The position numbers were made by a program, and so were the translations under genes. From Pyrocephalus nanus (Eukaryota > Chordata > Aves > Passeriformes > Tyrannidae), in the NCBI GenBank assembly GCA_038380795.1, contig CM076260.1, positions 9,130,033 through 9,194,032 on the forward strand: a DNA stretch of 64,000 nt, given 5' to 3'. Under the pieces are notes generated by a model. It searched no databases. It saw only the letters and a list, made by a program, of their open reading frames with translations, and had not been told where the DNA came from. This document shows positions 13,701 through 25,905 of this stretch, piece after piece. Positions within the stretch are counted from its first letter, which is position 1, and every line of letters begins with the position of its first letter.

Positions 13701-13799
13701 TGTCTTCCTCCTATCAAGCATACTCTATGCATCTATGTAAGTGGTGCCAAAGTGGAATTTAAGAAACAAACATTAAAAACTCACTTTGTCATAGGAGGA
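10791..13799. other. Unique AT-rich non-coding DNA
   Basis: About 3 kb with no supported gene or recognised mobile element. The longest open frames are 103 codons (11919-12230, plus) and 110 codons (12645-12977, minus). Neither has a domain I recognise, and neither shows convincing splice or start context. Confidence 0.55.
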
Positions 13800-14040
13800 C
13801 CATAGGGATAAATTGGAAAATAAGAGAAGTGCAGCTGGACAGAAGAAAAAACTTCACCCCCAGCAGGACAGTCCAACATTGGAGCAGGTTGCCCATAAGA
13901 GATGTGTAGCTTCCACCCTTGGAGGGAAGACCCAGTCCTTGTCTTATGTCACTGCTGACCCTGCTCTGAGCAGTAGCTTGAACTAGAGACCTCTTGAGTT
14001 CCCCTGCCACGAGTGAGGCTTTGATATTTAGGATATCTGG
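13800..14040 (+). mobile_element. CR1: CR1 LINE, 3' region fragment
   Basis: The plus strand follows the terminal CR1 region of the subgroup with an AGAGACCTCTTGAG-type 3' end. It reads GCTGGACAGAAGAAAAAACTTC, then CAGGACAGTCCAACATTGGAG and CAGGTTGCCC, then a CTGACCCTGCTCTGAGCAG segment and CTAGAGACCTC. The final tail is decayed. It corresponds to the end of ORF2 and the short 3' UTR. The minus-strand open frame 13789-14043 is a shadow of this element. Confidence 0.8.
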
Positions 14041-17000
14041 CATACTGCTATTTCATCATTTCTCACTCATGATGTCAGTGCACTTAATGGATCATAACAC
14101 CTCATTCTGCCCACAGGGTGCGCATGTGAGTGCATCCATACACACACTTCTGCACATGTGGAAGGAGGAAACGAACAAGTCCACAAAGGGGTTAGAACAC
14201 CTTGTTATTTCTTGTCACAAAGGAAAGACTTTCCATAACAGAAATTTTCAGTTAATGTGGGCAAGGTGCTGAGAACACTGAGAAGAGTTAATTATTTCCT
14301 GTTTGAAGGTTGTTTGTTATAATTTAGGTGCTACATTTAATGGCCATACTGCAATGATGTATATTTACATAATAGTATTCAATAGTATTCGCTTAGCTGA
14401 CAAAAAGATAAATGGATGATAATTTTTATATCTTAAAAGCTTTTCTAGCAAGTAGGTTGATTAAACCATTTGAAAAAAAAATCTATTTTCTTTGATATTT
14501 TCTTTGAGATAGCTTTGATAAGTCTTTTTTTTTTTTTCTCCCTTAAGGACCTTTCAGAGGTGAAACCAAAGAAATGGTCACACTGATCATTTTAGATGAT
14601 CCACAACAACAGGATAATAAAAGAATTATGATCAGCATGACCCACACTGAAAGGAGTCGCACTCTGCCCAGTTCTGACCCTGTTATTTGGCTCTGTGACA
14701 ATGCAGGAGGAGTTATTAGATTTCAGATAGCCTCAAGATCTCTTATTGATTGCAAAGGCAGGTTCCTCTTCGTATTGACCAATTTCGCTTTGTGTGACAT
14801 AAACTTCCCTATTTGTGCTTTCTGTGGATGAGAATTTATATAGGTTGCCTATTTCATTGTTCTGATGAAACTGGCTCAGAAAAAAAATAAATCTATGTCT
14901 ACAGATACAGGAGTAATGAGCTATCAAGCACGTATTTCACTGTAGTTTAACTGTCTTTCAGGTATAACCTAAGAACTTGCAAGGACATTTCATGCTCCCT
15001 CACCTCCCTTTTTTAAATGAAGTTCCCACTTTGCAGGACTCACTTTTCAGAATTCTTACACTTTGAGTCTTTTTAAGCATTTCTCAGATAATTATGTGAA
15101 GTGGAATTAATCTAAAAGTTACATACCTTATCTAGGCTAGTCATCTAAGGTTTCTCTCCTGACACTGGTGAGAGACTGGCACCTCCAAAGGGCAATTTTC
15201 ATGCCATCCAAAAATAAGTCTATGAAAGACTATAAAAGGCATGAAATTAATTCTAACAGTAATGTTGAATTTTGAGCTTGGATACAATTTCTACTGAATT
15301 TGTATCATATCTATACCCTACATGAACTTCATCTATTGCTTCATGTGTTAATTATTCTCATCTGTATTAAATATTCTGTATAACACTTCTGAAAATGATT
15401 AGGACAGGCCAATAACTACCACTAAGGGCTTATAATGGTTTTTAAATGTCCTTTGGGAAATTTTTCATTGGAAAATGTTGATTAATTGAAAGTGATCCTT
15501 TGGTCCAGGATGGAATTTCTGGTAAAACATACAAAAAGACTGCTACTCTTCTCAGAATAGCAAGTAGTCAAGTTGTAATACTAATTAAGTGTGGAAATCT
15601 TTTTCTTCAGGATGGGAACTTTATTCAATCTCTCCCATTCTAGGTAACTTACCTATTCCATTGGGATATGAGGTGATTTCATGGTCTAATGAATCTTTAA
15701 TTAATGATAGAGATTTGGATAATTCCAGTAAAAGATACTGAGGACAGCCAACAAGCTTCCCGCTGATGTAGCTCATCTGCCTCTCCAGCATTTCCATGAG
15801 TTTCTTTGGGTACCAGAGCTACTTGGGGATCCCTTAATTTTTTATTCTCAATTTTTATTCCCCAAAACACCCAAACATAAGTTCCCACAGATCAACTGTA
15901 GACAATCTTTTACATACAAATTTGTTTTACTTCTCACAGGAATAAGGATACATTTTAAGTCTTTAAAAATTAGGATTAAAAATAATGTCAAGACTTCTCA
16001 GACTTCTATTTTAAACTGAAAAGATGTGTAAAAAAAGATGGTGTGGCTGGTTAAAAACATACAAGCATAATGAATAAGCTTGATTTAAAAGCAAGCCATT
16101 ATTTACAAGCTTGTTATTAATTCATCCATAGTGAAATGATGGAAGGAAAAGGCTAGTCCCATAGGAGCTGATTAGTAGAAAACCAGACACATTTAGTACA
16201 GGAAAGAGTGGCAGAGGATGAATAAAGAATAAGGAATTTCATAGACAGTAATGGAGTGAAGTTGCCTAAATGAAGTTTATGAAGTTATAGGACTGAAGGA
16301 GCAACCAGTCAGCAGAGAAACTTTTCAGAATAAACCCCTTGGATTGTCCTGTATCTAACTAGGAGACCGAGTTTTGGTGAGGTATCCTAACTTTTATATT
16401 ATCTGTGCTTTCTAAACAAATCAGTAGAACTCATCTCAAGATTTGACATTGACATTGCAGGTATTTCCAGCTAAGACACGCACGCAAGATTCCTGTTCTG
16501 AAGAAAAATAGTTATTCTTTGCTTGCAATTCACCTGATTTATTTTCATCATTATGTGAATCACACAGTAGAGGATGACAGTGATGGACTAGCTTGGAAGC
16601 TAGCATCACTCTTAATTACAGTGCTGCTTTTGTTTTTCTGCCTTTCCTCCACTGCCTAATATCTGCATCACAGGAAACCACTGATTTTTCCTTCCAGTCA
16701 ACTCCTCACTGATAGTGACATTTTCAAAACCTTTATGATTTAAACTGTTTCACACACCAAAATGCACGTGAGCAACAGGACTATTTGTGCATGCAGCTGT
16801 CAAGATGATGACTGTTGATTTATTGCCAGCTTTTGATAAAGAGTGTACTTTACCTCCACAAAACCAGTTTTGGAATGGACATTGGATATAAGAATAAAGT
16901 TAATGTTTGGGAATATCTGTGAAAGGAAATTATGCACTCCTCTCCAAGCCAGTCTCCTTTCAACATTTGAGACTTTTGAGTTAAACAAAGCAAATTTAGT

Positions 17001-18130
17001 GGTCAGCAGTCTGACAGCTTGACATCTATCCCCAAAATTTGCTTTAAAAATTCTTCCACTTCTATCACAATTCCAGAATACAGGTGTATTGTTTAGAATA
17101 CATCAAACATGTGCTGTAAAAAAAGGATTGTTAAAGAACTTCTAGGATAATTAGATACCATGAAAGAGAAGCTTTATTTCAATATACAGCTCTTTGCAGA
17201 AGAACAAAACGTGAGTGGGAGCAAGAAAGAGAAACTTCTGCCTTCAAATCTGACTTATCATCTGAAAGTAATTTAAACTCTTACTGTATGTTTAAAAGGG
17301 GGATAAGAAAGTTTAGAGAGATATTTTGAGAAGCTGTCATGAAGGTTATTTAGTGAACAGTCTTGATAATGTTACATGGGGAAGAACTCTGCATTCCACA
17401 TTATTTAGCTTTAGCAAAGAAGAATGAAGTCACTTTCTAGAGATTTCAACCCACTGAAGAAAAGAAGGGATATAATGTGTTGTTACATTTTTTAGATACC
17501 TCCCATAACTGTGTGCTAAAAAATATTTGCTTGATACACTTATATACCTAAAATAATATTCCTCAGAGATCTTGAACTTCTCCCTTTTGCTATCACATTT
17601 ATTATATTGCATAAAAGATTACTAAGAATGAAGTGAAAGTCAAAATAGATATAAGTACTACTGTGAAAAAAATTATTAAATGATATATATAAACGTAGCT
17701 TATACACTAAAAGAAAAAAAAAGTTGAGATGATATGTAGAGAAAATAATTTTAACATGTCTGAGTAATAACATTTCATGCATTCTCTCGTGTCTTTATGG
17801 TAAGTTGGCTAATTTGTTACACTTCTCAGAGAATTTATTCATCGAGTACACTAGTAGAAACAACCCAAAAGGAACTGAAGACTTACAAAACACTTTTAGA
17901 ATGTCATAAGAATTTTTACCTGCTAGAGTGAAAGTAAATCAGGAGAAACATACAAACAGGGAAAGGTATACTCCCATCCAGTACTCTAATGACACAAAAT
18001 GATTTTCCTTAACTTCACTTAGCATAGGATCAGGGCCAGAAAGAGAGAAAAACTTGTGGCTAGTGTTACAGATAAATCAAAAAGGATTGCAGCTCTATCC
18101 TTAAGTTGAATTTGGAATAATCAACCACTA
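14041..18130. other. Unique AT-rich non-coding DNA
   Basis: About 4 kb with no supported gene. A 10-bp direct duplication (AATAGTATTC twice, 14371-14390) and an imperfect inverted repeat (16068-16125) are the only structures noted. A 3'-splice-site-like T-run ending in AG at 14547 precedes an open frame, discussed in the findings as a weak exon candidate. Confidence 0.5.
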
Positions 18131-18272
18131 AGATTACTCAGAATCACATTCTGAGTTGGAAGGGTCTCACAAGGATCATTGAGTTCAACTGTTAAGTGAA
18201 CGGCCCATACAGGATTCAAACCCACAACCTTGGTGTATTAGCACCATCTCTAACCAACTGAGCTAATGTTCC
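18131..18272 (-). mobile_element. TguSINE1: TguSINE1-like SINE: tRNA-Ile-derived head with CR1-like tail
   Basis: Read on the minus strand, the element starts with a tRNA-Ile-like sequence (18272 back to about 18203). It has an A box TTAGCTCAGTTGG (18254-18266), a GGTGCTAATA anticodon-arm segment matching tRNA-Ile(AAT), and a B box GGTTTGAATCC (18212-18222). It then continues into GAACTCAATGATCCTTGTGAGACC and CTTCCAACTC, ending in a degenerate GAATGTGATTCTGAGT tail that resembles the CR1 3' end. A Pol III promoter head plus a CR1 tail is the known plan of TguSINE1, a passerine SINE mobilised by CR1 machinery. The tRNA part is mutated and is not a functional tRNA. This is the strongest lineage marker in the window. 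Confidence 0.82.
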
Positions 18273-19582
18273 ATCAAAGGCATCCATAAAATTATATGTG
18301 ATACACATTTATCTGGGTATAACAAAATGTTTTCATCAGAGAGCCATAATTTTTGATTCCTGTTTATATATGTAGTACAGAAAAAGTTTCCAAGTATGAA
18401 ATAAGCTCTTCTGCTTTATATTATGAACTTTGACACATTTGTACAAGTGGCCTTCGGTTTATATAGACACATATTTTCTGAATTCTAACTTTATGCCTCA
18501 ATGCTCAGGGCTTTGAGAAATAAAAGAATTTCCTGTAATGTGCTAGATACAATCTTCCATTTTTTATGAGCTTGTGAAGCAAGCATTCATAGCAATGTCA
18601 ACTTCCCTTTAGGGATTATTTGTATTTAGTGTGAAAAGTCATTAAAATTTTCAGTCACTGGATTTTCCAATAAGTCAACACATCCTAATGATTAGTACCA
18701 CTTCACATCTCTATTCCTTCTCTTTATCAAAGCTGTGAAAAACATAGCATTATCCTAAAATTTGACATGCAGATATAGAGGAAATATTAATAAAGCAATT
18801 GAGTAAACCACTTTCTTTATCAGACCACAAAGATATATTCAAGTCTAAGCATTAAACTGAGCTTCTTCCCAATTACTTATTGCGGAAAATAACTGATTAT
18901 TAATTAAAGCCTTGTTTGCTCTGGAGATTTTCTGCACCAGTTGCCACCATAAGTGGCTAAATAACAGAATCATTGCAGCAAGTGTAGAGAGGCAAGGCTG
19001 ATATTTGCATTAGAAGTGTTTACCCCTTTTTTTTCCCAGTCTGAATAGATCCAGCAGTGCAAACAGCTGCTTCACTTGATTACACTAAGGATTTCACGAG
19101 GGCAACTAGACTGATAGTCCAAAATAAAAAACCTAAGACCTCACCCCCTTGGGTTTCTGGCTTTGGTTTTGCCTCCTTGCATCCCCTCGCATATAGAAAT
19201 ATTATTGTTCAAAAATTAAACAGGTGCATGAAAAATGGCAAGTGTTCTCTCAGATGACTCCTTCTGCCTTGCTGTGCATCTGCTGTCTGAACTCTCAAAC
19301 TCCCTTGCTGTTCAGCTTCGCAAGCATCTGTCATTTGACTTCCCAACCTTGCCATTAGATGCCTTTGATGTCACATTTTTTTCCAGGGTAGACGTTTCTC
19401 AAATGTTATTGCTGCCCACACCAGAGAATGAAAGCCAAAAAAATTTCACATAAATATTTCCTTTTCTATTTTCTGTAAGTAAAACATACTATTAATGTTA
19501 ATTTTATGCCAAGATGCTCCTTAGATTCCAGATATTTTGTCTGCTTCATGGGGAATTGGACTGTGTGCAAAAAAGCAGTTCT
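18273..19582. other. Unique non-coding DNA with AT-rich regulatory-like motifs
   Basis: No gene is supported; open frames stay at or below about 72 codons. A repeat-free stretch at about 18865-19015 contains TAATTA (18901-18906) and an ATTTGCAT octamer (19003-19010), which could reflect a distal regulatory element but is unproven. Confidence 0.45.
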
Positions 19583-19798
19583 TCTTGACTATGAGGGTGG
19601 TGAGATACTGGCACAGGTTCCCAAGAGAAGTTGTGGATGTCCCATTCATGGAAGTGTTCCCGCCAAGTTGGATGGGACTTTGAACAATCTGGTCTAATAG
19701 AAGGTGTCCCTGCCCAAGGCAAGGGGTTTGGAACTAGATGATCTTTAAGGTCCCTTCCAACTCAAACCATGGGACTGTATATGATTATATGATTCTTA
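19583..19798 (+). mobile_element. CR1: CR1 LINE, 3' end with tail of ORF2
   Basis: The plus-strand translation GEILAQVPKRSCGCPIHG followed by AKLDGTLNNLV corresponds to the C-terminus of CR1 ORF2 (family pattern HWHRLPREVVDAP...LDGALSNLV). The short 3' UTR follows directly: AAGGTGTCCCTGCCCAAGG, GGAACTAGATGATCTTTAAG, GTCCCTTCCAACTC and a tail with ATGATTATATGATTCT. It is 5'-truncated and about 215 bp long. One of the better-preserved CR1 ends here. Confidence 0.92.
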
Positions 19799-20889
19799 AT
19801 CCTCAAAACACTTAGCCCATTGTACTGCAAATATTTGAATTGGTTTTGTGCCCTATTTTTAAGAGGTTTTGACTGTTTTTGGCTGAATAAAAGGCAAAAC
19901 TAATGCCTTACAGGCATCTAAGTTTCTATTTAAGCAGCTACACAAGGAGGTCACATTATCAGAAGCAGTGAAAATTCAGAAATTTCTCTGAATTTTGTGG
20001 AAACTGTACATATTCATCAATTTTGAAAATATACTCTTTTTTTTTTTACTTAAGTGGGGAACTATGGCATTTAATCTATGTCCAGTCTAAATGACAGTTA
20101 GCAGAAGGGCAGATTTCCTGCAAATAGCTTACATGCTCTTTCTTGGTCTAGTGCTTATTTTTTAACTGGTACTGTTTCAGCAGTGGCTCAAAGAGTACAA
20201 AAAGTCTGAGCTCCTGATGCATATACTTAGTAAGTTTGACTCTCTTCATCCAGAATTTAGTGACACAGAAATAAGGTACAGTATGGTACATAAAGTTGTC
20301 CAGGCATCATCCCAAGGGGTTTCACAGTCTACAGACAAGGAGGCAGAGATGTAGCAAATGGTACATTTGCTCTGCCTAGTATTTGGTATTCCTCTGAAAA
20401 GATTATGTGCCTGAGGTCTGATTTCCAGGATACAACAGGCATGAGTTTCCCTGGATCCGTTTTTGTGAAAGGCTGTGGTCAATCTTTCTGTGATCTGACA
20501 GCCAACAAAGGCTATTGCTGATAAAGCTTATAGCTGATTAAAAGAGGGTAAAAAAGTTTAATAGTGGTGACAAAGAAATAAATTATTTAAATAACTTACT
20601 AATGTGACCTATTCAACATGACAAAATTGTGTTGAAATAAATGAAAGTACTTTGTGTGGTATATTCTTGTATACTAAATACATATATAAACAAGTAGAAA
20701 CCTCTCCACAAATATTGCTTAAGATCTAAAAACTAATGCCTCAGGATTGAATAAACAAGTTACTTTCTCCATAATTAGACTGGAGAAAGGGAACAAAAAT
20801 TGAGGAACAAAACTTCCAGGCACAATCTGCAGATTACACAAGAGAGATGCTGTGAGACACTGGATTAATAATTACTGGGTCAAACCAAC

Positions 20890-21560
20890 TCAAGCGTGTG
20901 TGGGGGGGGTGGAAGGGATAGGTCAAATCTCACGGAGTTGAGGTGATGCCTTAACCCACATGCCAGCCCCTGCGAGACTCCTGGGGTGACTCTGGAGCCA
21001 CAGGCTGTCAGTCAAAGGCAGCCCGGGAGCACTGCCCACACCATACCCCAGAGACCCTGCCCCAGCCCCAGAGTGGCTGGCACACAGGGAGCACTGCCTC
21101 AGAACCCCAGAGTGGCCAGTGGGCCAGAAGTCTCACCTGGCAGGGGTGGCCACAGAGGCCCAAAGCACATAAAAACTCCGACAGGTGGCTCCATCTTTGC
21201 CTGGCATTGAGGAAGCTGGACTTGCACAGGACTCTCTGGTGGTAGATATTTAATAATCTCTTTCTCCTTCTTCTTTCACTCCTTCTTCTTCCCTTTCTTT
21301 ACTCCTTTCTTAATATTTTAGGTAACTTAAGACAGAATGGGTTGGATTTTGCTAAGTTATATGAATTAGCACGTGCTAACTCAGTGCTTTGTGGAATGCT
21401 TTGGTTTGGTTGTATGTTGCTTTTTTAAACTTTTTCTGAGTTTTCTTATTTTCTCTCTTATTTTCTGAAGTTTATCAGTAAAAGTACCTCTAGAGAAAAT
21501 GTGTAGAGCATCTTCCCTTTGCACTACCTCAAGGCATTAAAGAACCAAGGGCTCTTCTAA
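20890..21560 (+). mobile_element. Candidate solo LTR of an avian endogenous retrovirus
   Basis: This block differs sharply from its surroundings. A GC-rich left half (about 20940-21190) is followed by a TATA-like CATAAAAA (21168-21175), a long pyrimidine-rich tract (21255-21315) and an AT-rich right half. That composition is usual for retroviral LTRs, and parts remind me of bird ERV LTRs. A possible TG start lies at about 20897-20900 and the right end is near 21530-21560, but I could not fix matching target-site duplications. No gag, pol or env sequence adjoins it, so a solo LTR fits better than a provirus. It could instead be an unclassified GC-rich unique block. Confidence 0.45.
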
Positions 21561-21577
21561 AGATTCAGTAGGTGAAT

Positions 21578-22135
21578 GTAGGGGGTTGTTGTGACCCAAG
21601 TGCAGGACCTAGCCCTTGGCCTTGTAGAACCTCATACAGTTGGTCTTGGCCCATTGATCCAGTCTGTCCAGATCCCTCTGCAGAGCATTCCTGACCTCCG
21701 GATGTACACTCTTACCCAAGTTTGTGTCATCTTAAAACTTACTGAGAGTGCCCTTGATCCATCATCCATATAGTTGATAAAGATATTAAGCAGGACTGTC
21801 TCCAATATTGAGCCCCATTAGTGATAGCCCCCAGCTGGATTTAGTTCCACTCACCAACACTCTCTGTATCCAGCCATACAGCCCAGCTCTTAACCAGGCA
21901 AGCCCAGGTAGACAGACACATCCACAGCCTTTGCCTCATCCACTAAGTGGTCACTTTTTCATAGGAGAGGATCAGGTTATTCAGGCAGGACCTGACTCTC
22001 ATAACCCCATGCTGGCTGGGCCTGATCCCCTGGTTGTCCTGTACATAAAATGTGTTGGCACTCAAGATGATCTGCACCATGAGATATTTTTCAAAAAAAT
22101 AAGCCATCCCTCGGTATGTATAGCAGTCCAACCCT
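21578..22135 (-). mobile_element. CR1: CR1 LINE fragment, ORF2 reverse-transcriptase domain (minus strand)
   Basis: On the minus strand (within 22164-21943) the frame reads QDNQGIRPSQHG and VRSCLNNLI, matching the reverse-transcriptase segment of CR1 ORF2 (QDNQ.IRPSQHGF...RSCLTNLI). Further along it reads the catalytic region as KF-stop-DDTNLG, with an in-frame TAA at 21734-21732 in place of the alanine of FADD. It ends with ALQRDLDRLDQWAKTNCMRF and VLHLGH. The domain order is preserved, but frames shift between blocks. The copy stops abruptly at 21578, losing its 3' part, next to the candidate LTR. Confidence 0.9.
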
Positions 22136-22837
22136 AAGACTCTGTAAAAAGATTTGATTGCCATCAGTGTGAAAAAAATATTTAACTTTCTATACTTTGA
22201 GGAAGTTAGAAAGACAAAAAATGCAACTGTGACATTTGAGGAAATGAAAAGTCAACATATAACAATGTAAATCACACATAGCAAATACAGCTATAATAAA
22301 CATACCTTTATCCATCTAAGATACAATGACAAATACTTCTAAAATTCAAATTATATTTTACAGCCTAAGTAAATATTAAAAGGCCTCCAAATCTGCTAGC
22401 ATAAATCCCTGTGACCTCTCAAGTTTTCACCACGTGTATTAAATAAAATGAGAATGAACCATGAAGGCATTTTTGCTCTGCTGAGAAAACACACAGGTAA
22501 AAAGAGATAGTTTTACCATCTGCATTTAGAAGGGCTGTGTTTCTGAAAAATTTCTATAACTGTGGGTTTGTCTACAGGCAGGTTTCATATTATTTTACTG
22601 CTAAAGTTATAGAAATGGTCATAAATTACTTGCACGGTGATCATACCCGCAATGCAGTAATGGCAGCAATCAATTACCAAAGACAGCACCTCAAAGATCT
22701 TGTAGTTTGAGAGAAAACATTCCACTATGAGAACAATTTATATTTGGACAGGTATGGTCACTGTTGTATAGTGTGTCACTTGCTTCAGTTGGTTCAACTG
22801 TGGTTTTGCAGCCCATATTAGGGAACACACTTAGCGT
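22136..22837. other. Unique AT-rich DNA
   Basis: About 700 bp between two CR1 fragments. I see no gene, RNA or transposon signature in it. Confidence 0.5.
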
Positions 22838-22975
22838 GTAAGGTCACGTTGGATGGGGCTCTGAACAACCTAATCTAGTTGAAAAGGTCCCTGCTCATTG
22901 CAGGGGCATTGGTCTAGATGATCTTCAAACATCCCTTCCAGCCCAAATTATTCTATGATTCCATATTTCTATGTT
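22838..22975 (+). mobile_element. CR1: CR1 LINE, 3' end fragment
   Basis: The sequence follows the canonical avian CR1 3' end: GTTGGATGGGGCTCTGAACA, ACCTAATCTAGTTG, AAGGTCCCTGCTCATTGCAG, TCTAGATGATCTTC, CATCCCTTCCAGCCCAAA and a tail ATTCTATGATTCCATATTTC. Strongly 5'-truncated at about 135 bp; non-coding. Confidence 0.93.
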
Positions 22976-25905
22976 AGCTAACTTCAGTGATGGTGCATGT
23001 ACATGCATTCACCTTCTGTTCAATGCAGTGGAACTCCTTAGCAAGAGATGCATCCAGTGCCATCAGGGTGAGCCTGTACCCAGGAGACTCCACGGAAATA
23101 GCTGAAGGTCTTGACAATTCATATACTAGTTTTCCCCCATCATTTTGTGCCCATGCCACTAGATCACTTCCTTTACTGTTAGCAGTTTCAATCTGCCCCT
23201 ATTAATACTGTTTGAGCAAGCCTTGCAGAACTGCAGCAGTAATCAGTGTTTTCAAGCTGTAATCCTGACTGCACCATATACTGAGGCTTAAAATTCCTTT
23301 TTCTCTGATAATTTGAAGCTTTATGTTTAATATTTATTGCAATGCATAGTCTCAGGGGATGACAGAGGATGCATGATAAATATGTTATCTGCCCCTGAAA
23401 CAAACAGACATCCGTCTATCCAAAAGACAGTGCTTGCCAGCTGTGCATATATAAAGAGAAAATGTAAAACCAGCTGTTCTGTTAGTTCATCCCATATAGA
23501 GAGGTTGTCACTGTAATCACTTTGGCTGGGAAAACTTCCAGTCATCTCACTGCTGCTCCTCATGAATCACACTTGTCAGAAAAACGTCGGCGTCTTTTAT
23601 ATGGCATTTGGTTATTTTTAGGATGAGTGCTACAAGTGTATTTAGGGCAATTACTTTCAAGACTTGAGAGAAATCAATTGATACTACTGAAAAACATATG
23701 TCTGGCTCTTCATTGAAGCAGCAGACTTGATGTTTGAATAAAAATATAGAGTTATCCTTCCAGTGCACTCCATCAACACAAGTATCAACAGTAAAGCTTC
23801 ATACAGTTTCCTGAATTTCTGAAAAAATGGACAGTTTGGAACAGTTCTGAGAAAAGCAGTAGCAGTGACTGGTCAAAGATCTAGAAAACATTGCTAGGAA
23901 GAGAAATTTGAACAAATGGTGTTGTTAAAGAAAAAGTAAAAAATTACTGAAGACATGAGAACAAATTTCAAATAGGTAGTCTGGCACAAAATAAAAGGTA
24001 ATAATTTGATCTTGTTTAAATTTAGTGGATCAACTGTGGCAATAAAGTTCCAAGCTTGATATTAAGAGAAAATTTCTTTGGATTAGCACAAATAAATAGT
24101 TAGCTTATATTTAAGCATATGCTATGTGTCTAAATACTTGGGACAGGTTCCCATGACATCTACATGTAATAATTTTTTAATTCTACTCAGATCTGCATAG
24201 ATAAAGATACAAAAATACAGATTTTATAAATATACGGTAGAATGAAAATAGCATTTATGTGGAAAAATAAGAGGTACCTAATGTGGTTCTGTGGCTATCT
24301 GTTAGTACTGTTAATCTACAGAGAATGGGTGGACAACTTGTATTTTTAACTGAAACCAGAAGTTTTGATTATGCACAGGTAAAGCAATGTCAGGGAAAAC
24401 AAGTGACTGGTACCTTCTTCTAGGATCAGTGATGTCAAATGTGTCTGGTCCAATTTTTCATCAATGCTTTACCTGATAAAGAGGATTTCCTAAATCCCAC
24501 AATAGTACCTGGCCCATGAATTGCACAACATCAAAGTGTTTTTCTCCTCCAAGCTTTTCAGAACTTCACCTATTTTCCAAAGGATTTTTGATTAAAACTG
24601 AAATATCTTTGATGAAATAACATATTTTGATGACATTTTTAAAGGTAAAACTGCTTCAGTCCACCACCTTTTTTCTGAAGTGTTCAATAGGAAAAATGGT
24701 TCAGAATGTTTCTTAATTAGCTACTACTTCTTGATCTAAATAAAATATTTCTGCCTACAGGTTTCAGGGTCTGCACCTGAAAATATGTAGTTTCGGAACT
24801 TTATTTAATTGTGTTTTGACTTTCAGATTATATTTATATTAATAAGCTATTACAGCACTGTACTTGATAATGCAGATGAGCAGGTGACTTGTATGCGTTT
24901 TGAGATTATCCAGACAAATTTAAGAGTTGAGTCATTATCATCATGGTTAGTCAATGTTTTCTAATATAAATTGCTGTGATTCTCTGTTCTCCAGGAAACA
25001 CTAACATTTTGTATCCATTTGGTTTGAAAACATTTTTGAAATGTGGAAATGTCTTGGCAAATGGAAATTCTGTTCTCACCATAATCACAAATTATGTAAT
25101 CAGGGCTCAGCTGCACTATTCAGAGCTGTAACAAATCAAAGCTCAAGGATAGATTTTTTTTCTCCATAGATAAAATGGAAAAATTCTATAGGATATGAAG
25201 AAAAATGGGTCATGAATACCAGAATAAACTGTGAAATATACATTTAAGTTAACTGTTCTGATTAGTCTCTTTACATGCATAGATATTTTTAGGTGTCAGT
25301 CTCTGATATTCTCTGATCCACACATGCCAGTCATAAGAAAAAACTGAAAATTTACTCACAGCAGGAGTTTTTTGTTTTAATTTTGTTTGTTTGTTTTTTT
25401 GCCAGTCCCTCTGCCCTTTGAATTAACTCTGGTCTTAAAATAGGATTTACCTGGATTTATCATCATTGACTTCTGCAATATAAACTATTCCTCTGGGGTT
25501 CTTTAAATTCTTCTTAGTGTGGCATTTCTAGGGTGTGCACAATTAGGCAAGTGTGTGGTTTAATTTGGTTGCATTCATACATGTTCACATCTGGCCACTC
25601 GGACACATTTTCACATTTTGCAGGATATATCCAGGAAGAAAGCGGTGCATGAAGCAGGAGCAAAGCCAGGGGAGCACCTAACAGAGTCATGGACAAGGCT
25701 TTAGAAGATTATTCCTTTCACAGATGTCGCAGTAATACTTCAGTTAGTTACAGAGAAACTGATTTGGTGAGAACGGAGCTGATCAATGGAAAACTGGGCT
25801 GCAGAAGCCCTGTAGGAATTTGTGAGCTGAGCCCCCAAGTTTGCTTTATAGTTATTGCACTCAAGCAAACAACTTCAGGTCTTCTTAGCAGACAGAGTTT
25901 AAAAA

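Noticed and set aside
18203..18272. Functional tRNA-Ile gene on the minus strand
   Set aside because: Stems carry mismatches, a base is missing around the D-arm, and it continues into a CR1-like tail; it is a SINE head.
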